Shown: positions 12,727-25,856 of the stretch, piece after piece
Layout: each line of letters starts with the position of its first letter
Numbering within the stretch: the stretch's first letter is position 1
Source: Ignelater luminosus
Lineage: Eukaryota; Arthropoda; Insecta; Coleoptera; Elateridae
Direction: 5' to 3'
Length of the DNA: 64,000 nt
Assembly (NCBI GenBank): GCA_011009095.1
Contig: VTPC01001068.1
Coordinates: forward strand, 41,546-105,545
Notes under the pieces: model-generated
The model's database searches: none
Told to the model about the DNA's origin: nothing
Seen by the model: the letters and a program-made list of their open reading frames with translations, nothing else
Program-made: the position numbers and the translations under genes

Positions 12727-13337
12727 ACAAATTAGAATTAGAGCCGCTATCTAGAAATAGTGACTTTGAAAACTAATTTCACTGAGAATTTATAAACGGG
12801 AGCTTCACATTGACATTATAAGGCCTTGTGTGTTATAAATGTGAATACATGAATGCCCAGAAAACAACAAAGAAGGCCCATAATAAAATTTGGAATTTTG
12901 CTTTCAAAAGTTAAGTTTTGTACTAGTTTTCGAAAATGAGAAGGGAATACCACAATATTCCTATAGATACACAACTTTTACTTTAGAATTTTTTTTCTTC
13001 TTTATGTACTTTTAGAAAATCTCTCTCTAGCATTCTTCATCAACCTGGGCGTACTTTATTTTATGTATACCTAATCTCTTGAGATATTTTCTTTGAAAGC
13101 CTTTTCGCTAGTTTAACGAACTTGTCACATTCTTGTCTTTATTTGAGAATCTTCTACCTTGACGAGTAAATTACACTAATGAACATGAAAATAACGAACA
13201 AACTCCTTCTTTCCATTCTAAAAAGAAAATGCTCTTAAGCTTAAAATTAAAATTTAACTTTTTATAATATTGTAATGAGAATTCTTTGTTTAGCTATATC
13301 CTGAAAGTATCTAGTCAAATATGAATTTTATTTTCAG

Positions 13338-16300
13338 AACTGGGAAGTATTAAACACGGCAGTTTTAACTGGAAGACAAGTATCGCAAGCCATGAAAGTT
13401 CTTATTGTTTCTCAAGCTGGTAAAGCAGCAGATGTGACCTTCCAAGCTTCGTGTCATTCTGAAGATGACAGTGTTTTAAAAGTAAATACACTCGCTGCTA
13501 AACAAGAATTATGAATTATTAAAAATGTTTTTCGATATTTCAGGTATCGTCGTCTTGCAGTTCTGTTTATGTAGACGGAAGCGAAGCAAGAGGTTCTGTT
13601 AATGGTTCAGTTTTAGTAAAATATGGAACTTACACGGGATTAGCTCGGTTTACCGTGTGGATGCCTGAATTTCCTTTAGATTTACAAGTGCTGGATACAC
13701 GTTTATCACAAATTAAATCTTGGAAAGTACCTGATTATCATGCTAGGTCAGTAAACTGCCATTAAACTTCAATTACTTTAGTGGGGTTAGTGAACCCTTT
13801 TTATCTGGATATAAACTAGGACACAATTACAGTTCCAATTGAAATTACCAATAATAATAATTCCAATATCAAACGAGAAATAACCCGAAAGTAATAAATT
13901 GCAATTATTTACAGCGGCGCGAAAATAAAAAGAAGGAAACGTTCGTACAATGCATGGGGTGGAAGTATGATACCAGATGATATGGGAAACGTGATAGAAC
14001 GTCCTACCTGTCGTCTGCGTTATCAGCAAAGTCCTGTGGATGTTTATGCACATTTTATGGCTAGTGATCACGATTCTGGCCGTGTTACTTATTTAGTAAA
14101 TCGACGTACTTGGCTACGTGTTACCGATTTAGTACTCCCTTTGTTACGTGTTAGTGATCCGCGTATTGCTAATCTTCGGGGGAGAATCTTACAAGGACGT
14201 AGTATGGGAAGAACTGAAGTACAGGTAACTCTTTGCAATTTTTGTGAAACTTCATCATTTAACAATAAACATTCTCGTAGGTGCTTTCTCCAATCACAGG
14301 AAGAGTGATTGGCGCAAAAGAAGTGCGAGTCGGAAACGACAAAGTTGGCATATCTAGACTTTCAGTTCAAGTAGTGTCGGGTCTTCAGCTTAATATCTCT
14401 CCAGATAGTGTTACCGAAAATGGGTACGTTGCGGAAACTAGTGTTACGCGAAAACTTACAGCTCAGTATCAGGTATATTTTCTATGACAATTTCATTTTT
14501 TCTGTTAATTTTCAATTTTACTCGTTTTCACAGGAAGGATTGCTGGATATAGAACTAGAATTTTCTGATGGATGTCGTACTCCATTAAGAGAAGTGCCAG
14601 ATACAGATTATCATTTAGTAGTAGAAAGTTTAGATCCTGAAGTAGTGGCTTTTGCACCAATGGTTGCTTCACATCATCCTAGAGTCATAGCGGTCGGAGA
14701 AGGTAGTGGAGATTTACTTCAAGTAACTCTGCTTTTACCAGAAGAGTGTCGAAGCAGTACAAGGCCAAAATTGAAAGGAAATGGACCATTAGCTTCAGCA
14801 GCTGCTTCAGTTACCGTTGACTTTAGCGCTAGTGATTTACCACACAGACCAGACATTTTACAGAATGATGGCGGTTCTTATAGCAATTCAAAAGGTGGAA
14901 GAGATTTCCAAGATCTACAAGATATTTTAAAAGGTTTTTTTCATTTTAAAATCGAGACTATTAAATATTAACTTATTTAAATATTTAGGTTCATCTATGA
15001 GAGATGAAGATAATGATGAGCCCAATGTGCAGGCAAGACAACACCAAGGAGGCAAAGGAATTACGAGACATCATGCTCCGATGAATATGACACCTTTAGA
15101 AATAAGCATGTATGTTCTACTAGCTGCTTTCTGTTTTGCTATTGTGGTAAGTGATATTAAATAATTTACATAATATAAGAGTTCATTAATAAGTAAAATC
15201 CAAACAGGTATTTGTTGTTTCTTGTATGGTTTACGCCTCAAAATTCAAACCAATCGAAGCAGGAACGCATGGGTTAACTGCTGCACCTATATCAAGTAGT
15301 CAAAGAGAACGTAAAAGAGAAACTACTACTAATGCACATGATTGGGTCTGGTTAGGTAGGGGTAACATCAATGTAAATAAATTTAAATTTTTGTCTAATC
15401 TTATATTTTGGTATTTAGGTCGAGCAACTTTAGAACACACATCAAACCGATCATCAACTGTAAACAATAACCCACCAGAAATGAGAATCACAACAAATCC
15501 ATTGAATATGAATTATTGTGAACCAGATGATTGTGTTCCTTCCAGTTTTAGTAATCCATGTCATATTGAACTGCCTAGCAGTTCAGTTGAAAACGCAAAT
15601 CGTCAGGTGGATAGTACAACTTATTGTAAGAGCAAACCTGGTGGAGGGATTGTTAATGCTAATACTACTAACGATGAAGTAGATGTCTGGTAGGTACATA
15701 CACATACTAATATCTAAAATGATTAACCCATATTGAACCAAATGCACCTTATTATTATATTAGGTGTGATCAAAAAATATGACAGCCTTCTGTAATATTT
15801 TTAACTCACATTTCATTTTTTCCATAGTTTTTTATGGCATTTAGATAAGATTTAGCCCAAAGAAACATTAGCTCTAAAACCGAATTTTGAATTTGCAATA
15901 AAGCCAAATACAATTTTAACACAAATGATTCAAGATTTGGCTTTTGTCAAATTTACAGTGGAGGCCACTGATGTCATTTCAATACGAATCTTGGCTTAGT
16001 GATTGGACAAGTTCATGCTGGTAAAATACAATCTAATAATAAAACAATTAAAATCTCTAAATTTTTTGTTTCTTGTACTTCAAGCAACCTTGAAGCTATC
16101 ACAGCAGATGATGACCAAAGGTGTCCCTAAGTTGAAGATGGCGTTCAGGTCATAACTTGATAACTCCTTTACTTAATCAATAAATATATCCATAACAAAT
16201 TAAACTGCAATAAATTTGGTGGACTCAAAATCTGATTTTCAGTTTTACCCAACCCTATTTTGGCTCCCAACGTGGAATCTTTTTTAATATCTATGAGCTT

Positions 16301-19300
16301 GTCTGAACTAAAGAATACCATAAATAAATTCCCCAAATTAGATTTTGAAGACTTGAAAGAAATAAATGAATATGACATCACAAAGATTCTGTTATAGTTC
16401 ATTGTGTTGCTTTGTGAAATGTAATAAAGCAGAGATTATGTTATTTGGCTTGGTTAATTTGTGCATGGCATGCATTTACCATATACAGGGTCAGATCTGG
16501 GTAAAATTATTTAATTACTAATTACAGTTACTTTTCTTAGAAATAATTAAATTATAATGTAACAAAATTACTTTGCAAGAAAAATATTTAAATTACTTAA
16601 TTTATTATTTGCTAACTAATTAAATTACTATCTAAATTACATGTAGTAGACATTAATTTAAATTGGCGGATGGAGGAACTCACATAATGTATTTTACAAA
16701 AGTAATTGTAATTAGTAATTAAATACTTTTGAAAACTAATTTTTGACAACTTAAAAATTAGTCAATATGTCAGTACAAACTGTTTTCCTCCATATGAAAA
16801 AGTTGTGTTTGATAACCACTACATTGTCATATACCTATCCTTCTGTTATTTATATAGAATATTATTCTGTCACGTGATGTTAGACAAGGAAAGTTATTAG
16901 ACCTACGTCACAAATTTTTATATCTGCGAAATCATGCTTGATGCGTAAAACAAATACAAATTCATATCTTTGATGAATTGATACACCCACCAATTTAGAT
17001 CAACATTGGGCAGACTACAATGTGGTGTATATACTTCAAAACCAAAACGCTACAGAATGGCAGCAATCTAAATCTTAAACTTATCATTATCTTTGCTTCT
17101 GTCTTAATAATTTTTAAAAAGTATCAATTTACCAACAAGACAACACAGACAGAAGGGTATACTATATTAATATTATAATAATACGCAAAACAACTCACCC
17201 CCGACTCACCCTTTTCCAAGATTAAAAAAGGAAAGACGCGCATGTGTAATATACCTGTTAGAACTAGTTATTTTGTATTTTTCTAAAAATTCTGGTTGTT
17301 TCAAATTTTCAATTAATTTAATTACCTTTTAAGTAATTTGATTACTTTTTAGGTAATTCAATTAGTTTTTAAGTAATTTCATTACTCTTAGGTAATTCAA
17401 TTACTTAAGATATGTTTATTATTAATTACTTTTTATGGAATAGTAATTAAATTAGTAATTTAAATTACAAATACAAATTACTACCCAGCTCTGTATAGGA
17501 TGACCCATTAGTCAATTTACCAATACAATTTTGCTACAATGTTTCAAGATCCCGGTTTTCTATTTGCTATTTTAAATTCTTAGATAAAATAGATATTTTA
17601 GATCTAGATGGCTGTTGTCACACTGTTAAATCATAGATGTCAATAGTTGACTTTTATAATTGTAAATGTTCCCTATTGCAAAATATTTACTACAGAACGG
17701 CACGTGTTTTTGTTGAAACGATGGTGGTTCACCGACAAGGATTATGCACAAGTTGTTTTAGATTTTGAAGAAAAGTTTGCAAGTGTTGCTATTCCAATAA
17801 GACAGTATCTTTGGAAACTAAATATAATTTGCAAGTAGCAGCACAAAGTATTGTAGAAAGCCATCGTCAGTGCCAAAGAAAAGGATTCCTAGAATTGGAT
17901 ATTTCCTGGTCAAGTCTACAATGATTACTGGAAAGTCTAAAGTTTAAACTGTATTGACCACGATTGCTTCATGCCTTGCACGAAGATAATTATGATTGTC
18001 TCATAGGACCCAGTTCTTTGAAGACACTGTTACTGGCAATAGCTCTCTGAACATGCTAAAAGAAACTGTTATTCCCGAATTACAGAATAGTCCATTATTT
18101 GAGGGTACTGAGATAATCTGGCAGTAGGATGGTGCACCACCACAAATGTTGTGCAAAAGTTCTTGGATGCAATTTTTGTTGAATAGATTGGTTGTTGAGG
18201 AACATGGGATTAGCCACCAAAGTCATGCGACATAACCCTGTATGATGGACAGATGTAAAGCTTGCATCGAACACAATGGTCATTATCACTAATATTTGTT
18301 CATATTTTTATAATAATACATGATTTTTTACATCTTTGATGTTTGTTATTTTAAATGCAAATCGGTATAAGTAATCTGACTTTTGGGCCACCCTGTATTT
18401 TGATCACATTTCGTGTATATAAAACTAGAATTAATTAAAACTCATTTTTGAATGCAAAAAGCTATTAACTAATTACTAAAAACGTTTTCAGGAATAAACC
18501 AACACCTCCACCACCCCTACCACCACATGCAGCCCCACCAGTACCACCGGAAAGGCATAAATCTCAACAAAAAGAAATAGATATGAACAAAGATTATAGG
18601 CCTCCTGTACCTCCACATCGTAACATAGGTGTAACTGCTCGTAGTAGTTCAGTGGAATCGTCGCCGCCGCGTAAACATCATCATCATCATCATCGCAGTA
18701 GTAGACATCAACAAGAAAATAAACACAATTCACAAGAAAACCAGTACCAACAAGATAGTAACAAATATATTAGAGGTAATGACAAATATCCTCAAGAATA
18801 CAGTGATCAACAAGACTGTACTTCTGATGATAATAAACTCAAAAGAACTGTATTCGAATTTGATGATGAACCACCGATGAATGTCACACCAACAGAAAAT
18901 CTTGTTAAAATAAGGCACAAGAATACAAAGAATGATAATGAAGATGATGTACAGTTTGTTCACTTGCCTAATTCGGAAAATGCCAATGGAAATGGTAAAT
19001 CAGATTTTGTTTTTAGTTTTTTCATAACATTTCATTTTGATTAAATTGTATCATCTTAAAATATAGGGAATCGGAGTCCAGAAGTTAAAAGAGCTACTAT
19101 TGTAGGAAATCCAATGTTCAGTGCAGAAGATGCAGCAAAAGAAGATGTTCCAGCAGAATTGTCGGGTTTGGATGAATTAGGCATGGATTATGAACAGATA
19201 ATGCATTATTTTGACAACCTTAAGGTAAGTTAAACAAAATTTATCTAAGTCTTCTCTCTCTTTCTATCTGTTTTGCGCGCATCAGTTTTGTATATTCAAA

Positions 19301-21458
19301 AATCTCTCTCACACGAGAGGAATTACATACAAGAGGAATTCCTTTTGTAGATAAAAACTATTCCCAAGCAGTAGGCTAAATTCTTTATTTAAAATATCCT
19401 AAATTTACGAAAAAGTAATGTAATTATAGTCACAACCCTTTACTCTCTGCTTGCCAGTCAGCTTCAGTCCAGTGCTTTGTGTTGTTTCCCTCCCACGTCA
19501 ACAACACGCGTGTAAGGCACTTGCTCTGCACGTTGTTGCAATTTCATATATGTTTTTATTAGGAATGGCTTTTAATCATAGCGTGCGTTTTTTTTTTTTA
19601 TTTAACTTTTTTGCTTTAGAAGTTGTTAGTTGCATCCTTTAATTGATGCATTTGCAAGCGTGTCATGCTGTGCAATATATCGTATGTCTATATCAACATA
19701 ATATAGAGGGTACAGCCTGATTTGTCTCTGTGAATAGCTTTGAATCTCAGGTTATCCAATGCAAGAAGGTGGGCGCTCATAAGACACAGCTTACTAAAAG
19801 ATATAGCATAATATGAAGTCTTCATCAAATATAAAGCACGGTTAAGAGAATCTTGCAAAACTAACATTTTTATGTTACCAATCTTAGATGGGGAATTCTT
19901 TGCAAGGAGCATACTAAGTTCAAATATCTAACAGCTTCCCGTGATACAGACATAGACATAGTTTGTAGTACCTGTACTTTCAAACATTAATGTATCAAAT
20001 CAAGTCTTCTATTTCTTCGATTTTGCTGAATATCAACATGAAATCAAGGGTAAGATTTTCTTTGAGAAATCTTTTTCCTTTCTTCTTTGTTGGAAAGATT
20101 TGAGAATTCCAATAACGTCATTGGTGTCGCCCCTTCTGTTACCTTCTCGCCAGTCAACTATAAAAGTTAAGCCCTCTTCTGTTTTAATTAATCAATGATA
20201 ACACATTATCTTATTTCTTTTACCTTCAATCACCTTCCTACCAACACCCTGGTTTGCTTTCAGATCGTGTAGCCTCTGAAGATTCCGTCCAGACAAATCA
20301 CCAACAACACAGCTGATTTATTCACAACATCAACAGGGTGAACTGGTGCACTGCTGTCACAGCTATGGCACTGATTCCAGTTGCAGTTCCTTTGCAGTGA
20401 ATCCTGCAGGCGACGACGCTGGCACTGCTTCATTGTCCCCTTTGCCTTTTTTTTTCCATACCAGATATGAGAATTCTCCATTCCTATTTCCTATCATCTG
20501 TTTTTGAAAATACCAGTCATGAGTGAAAAGACTAGGTATAGTCTGTAACAGTTACTGCCACATTTTAGGGAAATAATGTTTTGAAAAGTCAAAGTTGGTC
20601 TTTGGAATTAGAAGAGCTTTTGTTTTAGTGTGGATACATTGAGTGTGCTTATTTCTTTACTTTTAGTAGTTTCATTTCTCGTTGACTCACAAATTGAGTT
20701 ATCATGCTTATCTAATCACTTGAATAAGATGCTTGTTAAAGTTTGCAGAACATATAGTTCATTTTTGTTTCCCCCCATAGCACCATCCAATTAACTTTTA
20801 GTACTACTAATCCAACCTTAATTAATATCGATACCAAAAATTATTACGTTAATGTTAACCACTTCAATTGTATTACACACATTTGGCTGATTGACTGTTG
20901 AATATCACTTCTGGTTTTACCAGAGGTTGCGCCAACTGTTATTATTTTAAATAGAATCCTATAATATTTGATCATGTGATTCTAATCCTTTTTCTTGTGA
21001 TAATACAAAATCTCGAAACTGTCATTATTTACTAAAACTAGGATACCTTGTGTAATTTAAACATTTTAAAGCTGTTTAATGGCTTAGATGCCTCCACTTT
21101 CTGTTGCTATAAAACAAGGTAATTTTATTGCTGTCAGTTTTCATTTTGAAGTCGATATTCAAATTTTGTTGTCAACATTGATTAAATAAGAATTAAAAGA
21201 GTTAAATTATTTTATTAAAAATGCCTCACGTTGGGCGCCAATCATTACTTGTATAAAACAGATAGAAAAAAAATAATATGATTGAGATCAAATCAGTTAA
21301 TCAGTACATCAAAATAGTTCTACTTTTTTTTCTTTAATGCCTCACCATAGTATCCACAAAACCTATAAATCCACTGCTACATCCAGCAAAACAATTTAAT
21401 AATTTGTATTGTATTTAAAATTTAACATTTATGTTTGTTGTAGGAGTCAAATGCCTGA
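13338..21458 (+). CDS. TMEM132: TMEM132-family single-pass membrane protein, C-terminal part
   Basis: Eleven exons join in frame: 13338-13481, 13544-13746, 13915-14224, 14281-14472, 14534-14933, 14989-15146, 15208-15355, 15419-15689, 18492-18994, 19067-19224, 21444-21458. Together they give 833 codons and a stop. All introns are GT-AG and all phases agree. The start (NWEVLNTAVLTGRQVSQAMK) matches the middle ectodomain of TMEM132 proteins. Further matches are RFTVWMPEFPLDLQVLDTRL and TWLRVTDLVLPLLRV. One membrane helix spans the sixth and seventh exons (residues about 455-478 of this part). The cytosolic tail of about 355 residues has proline-rich PxxP stretches and a run of six His. The protein ends MHYFDNLKESNA. 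The family is thought to link cell-surface adhesion to the actin cytoskeleton, mainly in neurons. An RRKR-S site lies at residues 122-126. The N-terminus and signal peptide are not found here. Confidence 0.93.
16486..17493. mobile_element. Non-autonomous element rich in TAATTAC repeats
   Basis: It begins CAGGGTCAGATCTGGGTA and ends with the inverse of CAGAGCTGGGTAGTAATTTG. TATA is present directly outside both ends. Both terminal thirds are filled with TAATTAC/GTAATTA words in both orientations, like the subterminal arrays of hAT elements. The TATA flank is not the usual 8-bp hAT target duplication, so the superfamily is open. No protein is encoded. It is inserted exactly at the left end of the adjoining Tc1/mariner-type remnant. 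Confidence 0.6.
17496..18395 (+). mobile_element. Decayed Tc1/mariner-superfamily transposon
   Basis: The right end is the inverse of CAGGGTGGCCCAAAAGTCAG, with TA outside. The left end TAGGATGACCCATTAGTCA is its diverged partner. Inside, about 17665-17825 reads as a helix-turn-helix N-terminus (TERHVFLLKRWWFTDKDYAQ). About 18115-18240 reads in pieces as the catalytic stretch DGAPP..VQKFLDAIF..GTWD..PPKSCDITL. That stretch matches insect transposases with the pattern QQDGAPPH...WPPRSPDLTP. Several stops (including two tryptophan codons now TAG and one CGA-type position now TGA) and shifts show that it is long dead. Confidence 0.7.
19225..21443 (+). other. Last intron of the TMEM132 gene (2.2 kb)
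   Basis: The donor AAG|GTAAGT and the acceptor TTGTTGTAG flank it. It separates the body of the protein from a 15-base terminal coding exon that encodes only ESNA plus the stop. I see no recognisable transposase, RNA gene or inverted repeat in it. Confidence 0.75.
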
Positions 21459-24400
21459 GTAGAAGAGATCATTGCAAAGATCCAAGACATTCTGTTGTCG
21501 TTCAGCGAGCAGTATCGAGCAAGTGCGCTTAACGGCAATATAACCAGTATGCAAACAAACCACTTAGGCAACGTCAATCAAAGTTTCGAGTACTTCTTTG
21601 ATTATTTAAGTGAGTCATATGCATAGAGTAAACACAAGTACGTAAAAACTCTAGTTAGATGTCGGGTCAATTAAACTTAGCCTTGCCTACATCTGTTAAT
21701 CCATTATACCATCGTATACATTAGCAAAGACTGAATGTTATGAATTATTTATTTTACATTTTGTAACGAATACTTGAGAATATAATTAACATACAGAAGG
21801 AAATAGAAATGGCAATAAAAGGAATGTTAGATTTATTTATTTATTATTATTACAAGTAAAAATCGATAATTCAGTTTTATTCTAACAACTAAATAAAGGA
21901 TTAAGATCGTATTATACATTTGGAAGGCTTGGCAAAAAAATCAAGTTTATTGTTATACAGGGTGTTTGAGATTGTTTATGTATATATTAATTTTTCTTAT
22001 TATGAAAGATTAGGTTTTCTGATATAAATTTGTTAAAAAAAAACATATCACCCTGTTTTGGTAAAATGGCAAATTGGATAATAAAGAAAGGTACTGAGTG
22101 AATGAGTGGATATTTGCAGTGATCAATTCAGTCATCTAGTCATAATATTTAAGCTTTATTTAATAATTAATGTAAGTGGTTTATACTATTTGTAATCAAC
22201 CTGCCATATTAATGTGTAGCAACAATTATTAGAACTACGAATAATAGATTGCACAAAATGGTTCCTATCCTGCTTTTAAACTCAAATATTTACCTAAGAT
22301 TCATAATAATGTGTTGTACTTTTGTAGGTAACGAAATATTGTCGTTTTTCTTTGTCTTTTATCATTTTTATATATGTTGTATTTTTTCCACTTCATTACT
22401 TATGTACAATTTTATGTAATTATGTAAATAATATGATGTATATTAATCTATTACGACTGATATTTGTGCACATAGGCATAAGTAGATAGACTTAACAAAA
22501 ACAAAAAAGCATAAATTGCAAAGTTGATAGCTACAACTGCTAAAATACATAATATTTGATGTATGCATAAAATTTAGCATTTAGTAATTGTTTTATAATA
22601 AAAGATAAATGTATATTTAATAATGTTATTATAAATTGGTTCTAATCAATTCCAACAACAAAAAGAGTTGGTCAAAATATCTCGAAGAATTTCACAAAGG
22701 GAATGAAGTCAACTAAAAAGTTTTGCTTACTACGTAATCGAAATGTTGTACAAATTTGTAGATTTAGGTTTGGTAGGTGCAGAAATATAAACAAACTCTC
22801 GCTATTCAGTAAACAATCATTTCTAGTCTATTATATGGTATAAATATATGAATGTCAGCCTTGTGAAATAATAAAAAAACTTGATGTTAGTGCTGTTATT
22901 AAAAAAATGACTAAAAGCAGCTTGATGTAGACCTTAATACTGAAGAAAGCTTTTATAGGTTATCCCAACATCTTATAGTCATGCGTAATTGGTGTATAAA
23001 TAATTGAGATGTCAGCAAGAAAAGCACAGTAAAATAAGCTAAAATATGGAAAGCAAGGGAAAAGATAAGGGACCTGGGTTGTATCCCTATTTTTTCTGCA
23101 CATGTCTTTATCTCATATCATTCTTAATTTTTGCTCTTCCATGTTTTTCAATGTACTACGTAGTTAAGAAATATTGTTTAATATTGTGTCTTAGTACAAA
23201 TCTTTATTGAGTATTATTACCAGCAATCTTCCTTGATACCTCTAATTATCCTGAATTATTGTCAATCCACCTATGAAATGCAATAGAATTATCCACTCTA
23301 CTCTTATGTATAAATTGATGATAATAAAGTAATACTTCGGCAACTTTTTAATTGTAGCACAACCACGCTCACATAAATTGGATAAATATATTACATACAA
23401 AATGATTAATACGCTTATTCATGTACATAACAGATCGTTTTGCATCAAGATTATCTCCTTACTAACAGTTATGTAATAATCAATTTATATATTTTGGGCA
23501 ACTAAGAAGTAAACAGCAATTTTTGAAAAGCACCTTATTCTAATCCTTTATTTCAGTGTGCATGGGAAATTTAGAATTTTTAGATTTTTCAAAAATTACT
23601 GTTTCTTTTAAACAAGTATTTATTGTTTTATTATTGTTACATTCCTCAGTATTATAATTTGTATCAAATATCTTATATCATTGCTATTCAATTAGTGAAA
23701 CGAATCATTGAAGTAACTCTTAAACATTTATTATCGGTGTATTAATTGATATATCATCGATAGCACTGCCCTAAACTTCACTAATTGATATGCCAATTAT
23801 ATCAATTAATTTGTAAAGACTGTACTATGATTATTTCTAGTGTTTTTCTGCAATAATATTAAATATAATCATTCTTTGAATCTAATTTAATAAACGTATG
23901 ATATTCTGTAAGTGCATATCATGAATTGGAATAGAGGATTTATACAAGGTGCAGGAAAGCATTAGACTGATCACTTTTTAGTTAGCAGTTTTGGCTAAAA
24001 CCATTACTCACCGTTTTATCAACTTTTAAAACTGATGTATTTATGTAAAATATGTAAGTTACCATTCAGTCTGTATGAGAAATAAATTATTTGTAATTGT
24101 CAATATTTATTATTGTTTTAATTAACTTTATTTAAGCAAAGATGAACATCAAAGTCTTTTTTCCTAAGATCACACAGTTAAGTAGGTGTGAGAATTGACA
24201 ATTTCATTCATGTAACAAAAAGCTGTATGTTAGATTCTTCTATCGCACCCGTTCATACTTAAATAGTGAATTTCAAAATTTAAAATTCCTGGATTTGTAT
24301 GTTTATGTTACATGCTTTATGCAAAAAAAAACCCAAAATTCAGATTTAATAATGTAGAAATCTAACCTTTATTTAGAAAAAAATGACGTTTGTCAAAACT

Positions 24401-25856
24401 TTTTTTTTGCAGTAGTTGCAACCTAAACAAAGTATGTAATGTTAAGATGCTGGAAACAAAAACAAAAAACAAAAAACAACAAAAGAACAGTAAAATCTTC
24501 AAAATCAATCTTAAGCAAAAAACAAACTAATAACTCCTGTTTTGTTACTTTTTCAAATTTTGGCGGCCATTTTGACCGTGTTCCCGGGTGATATCAAAAA
24601 ACTAAAAGTATACATTTGTCTTATTTCTTGATGTAGAATATGATTCTAAAGTAAAAAAAGATTTTTTGAAAATTTCCCAATTTTCGGCGGCCATGTTCCC
24701 GAAGAGATCAAAAAACGAAGATACCATGTCATCTTTAGTTTTTGATGTAGAATCCAATCTGAAGTGAAAATTTGACAAAAAATGCCTGCAGACATACATA
24801 CAGACAGACAAACTTTGCAAATTCAGTAACGATTCCTTCAGAGTTCTTTGAAAAAGAGAATTTTGAAATTTAAAATAAAGAAGGCAGAGAATAATGAATT
24901 TGCGAAGTCTGTCTGCACTTTTTGTCAAATTTTGTAATTTTGACTTCAGATTTGGATTCTACATCAAAAACTAAGCATGACATGGTATCATCGTTTTTTG
25001 ATAACTCTTTGAGAACATGGTCAAAATGGCTGCCAAAAATTGGAAAATTTTCATAAAATTCGTTTTTACTTTAGAATCATATTCTACATCAAAAAATAAG
25101 AAAAACATATACTTTTAGTTTTTTTATATCACCTCGGGAACATGATCAAAATGGCCGCCAAAATTTGAAAAAAGTAACAAAACAGGAGTTCGTTGTGGTT
25201 ATGCTTTGCATTCCCAGATGTTTTGTATTTCAAGATTTAAAAAATAATTATAAATTGTTAAAGGAAATTTTTAAAGAAATTGTGGTCGTAGAAAAAATAA
25301 TATACATAACTCACTGGAAAGTATCTTTCATACTCGTGGAATTTCTGCACTCGGCTTTAGCCTCATGCATCAATCTTGTCACTCATATGTAATGTTGCAC
25401 TTTTCATGCTCATTATGTAAGTAAATATCTATTCCCTATGGACATCCATTAAATGTGTGTGCATTAAAATTTGCTCACTTCTTATTAGGATGAAAGGAAT
25501 GCAAGAAGGTTATGCTTTGCATTTTTAATTCGTACAAAAATACAGTTGAATTGACTTTATTTTAGCATTTTTAATTTGCACCAAGGCGCATAAAAGTACA
25601 AGATATGCTACAGCTTATGACAAAACTGGGTAGGCACACTGAAGGGTGTACGAAATGGTGTTTCATCATATTCTAGTACAAAAACAACAAAAAAAATGGC
25701 TAGTCATGTTTGTTTATTTCCACAAAACAGAAATTCACAAATCAATGTCTTTTCACGACAAATTGAAAAATCTAAAACTTGCAAATGCACCAGGTGGTAT
25801 TTTCTGTATTTTCATCCAAAAATAATAAATACTAGGTGAAAACCTATCTCTGCTAT
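21459..25856. other. 3' flank of TMEM132 and gap before mRpL16
   Basis: The proximal part probably contains the TMEM132 3' UTR. AATAAA signals occur at 21892 and at several later points, so its true end cannot be set. A short unit 21959-22057 is bounded by CAGGGTG and CACCCTG and may be a tiny MITE. The large palindrome at 24532-25232 is listed separately. Otherwise it is plain AT-rich DNA. Confidence 0.5.
24532..25232. repeat. Large palindrome made of two inverted copies of repeat R1
   Basis: The left arm (about 24532-24831) starts AACTCCTGTTTTGTTAC. The right arm (about 24889-25190) ends GTAACAAAACAGGAGTT. The right copy continues into CGTTGTGGTTATGCTTTGCA to about 25232. The arms are imperfect reverse complements over about 300 bp, and only about 57 bp lie between them. 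Each arm itself has two diverged copies of the GTCAAAATGGCCGCC unit. The layout is tail to tail, so a transcript would fold into one long hairpin. Confidence 0.8.

Larger units (their letters stand above)
1..13337. other. Gene-free region, probably upstream intron or flank of the TMEM132 gene
   Basis: No stretch here reads as a recognisable protein. The open frames are short, AT-rich and lack family motifs. The first recognisable TMEM132 exon at 13338 starts in mid-domain, so N-terminal exons must lie upstream, either left of the window or as short exons here that I cannot recognise. I therefore read most of this as a large intron, but this is inference. It contains a pyrimidine tract, short inverted-repeat elements at 2898-3296, 5776-6156, 7588-7939 and 8272-8775, a small GC-rich open frame at 11862 and a dispersed repeat at 12374. 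These are listed separately. Confidence 0.5.
15690..18491 (+). other. Transposon-filled intron of the TMEM132 gene (2.8 kb)
   Basis: The donor CTG|GTAGGT at 15690 joins the acceptor TTTTCAG ending at 18491, and the reading frame stays intact (VDVW-NKPTPPPP). A donor 4 bases later would include an in-frame TAG, so the first is preferred. The intron holds the TAATTAC-rich element 16486-17493 and the transposase remnant 17496-18395. In 15691-16485 I see only AT-rich DNA with a TGTGATCAAAAAATA word near 15765, which resembles a Tc1 end. Confidence 0.75.

Noticed and set aside
18488-18963. Minus-strand frames with Asp runs opposite the TMEM132 tail
   Set aside because: They are the antisense of the His-repeat exon. 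The plus-strand exon is supported by splice sites and phase.
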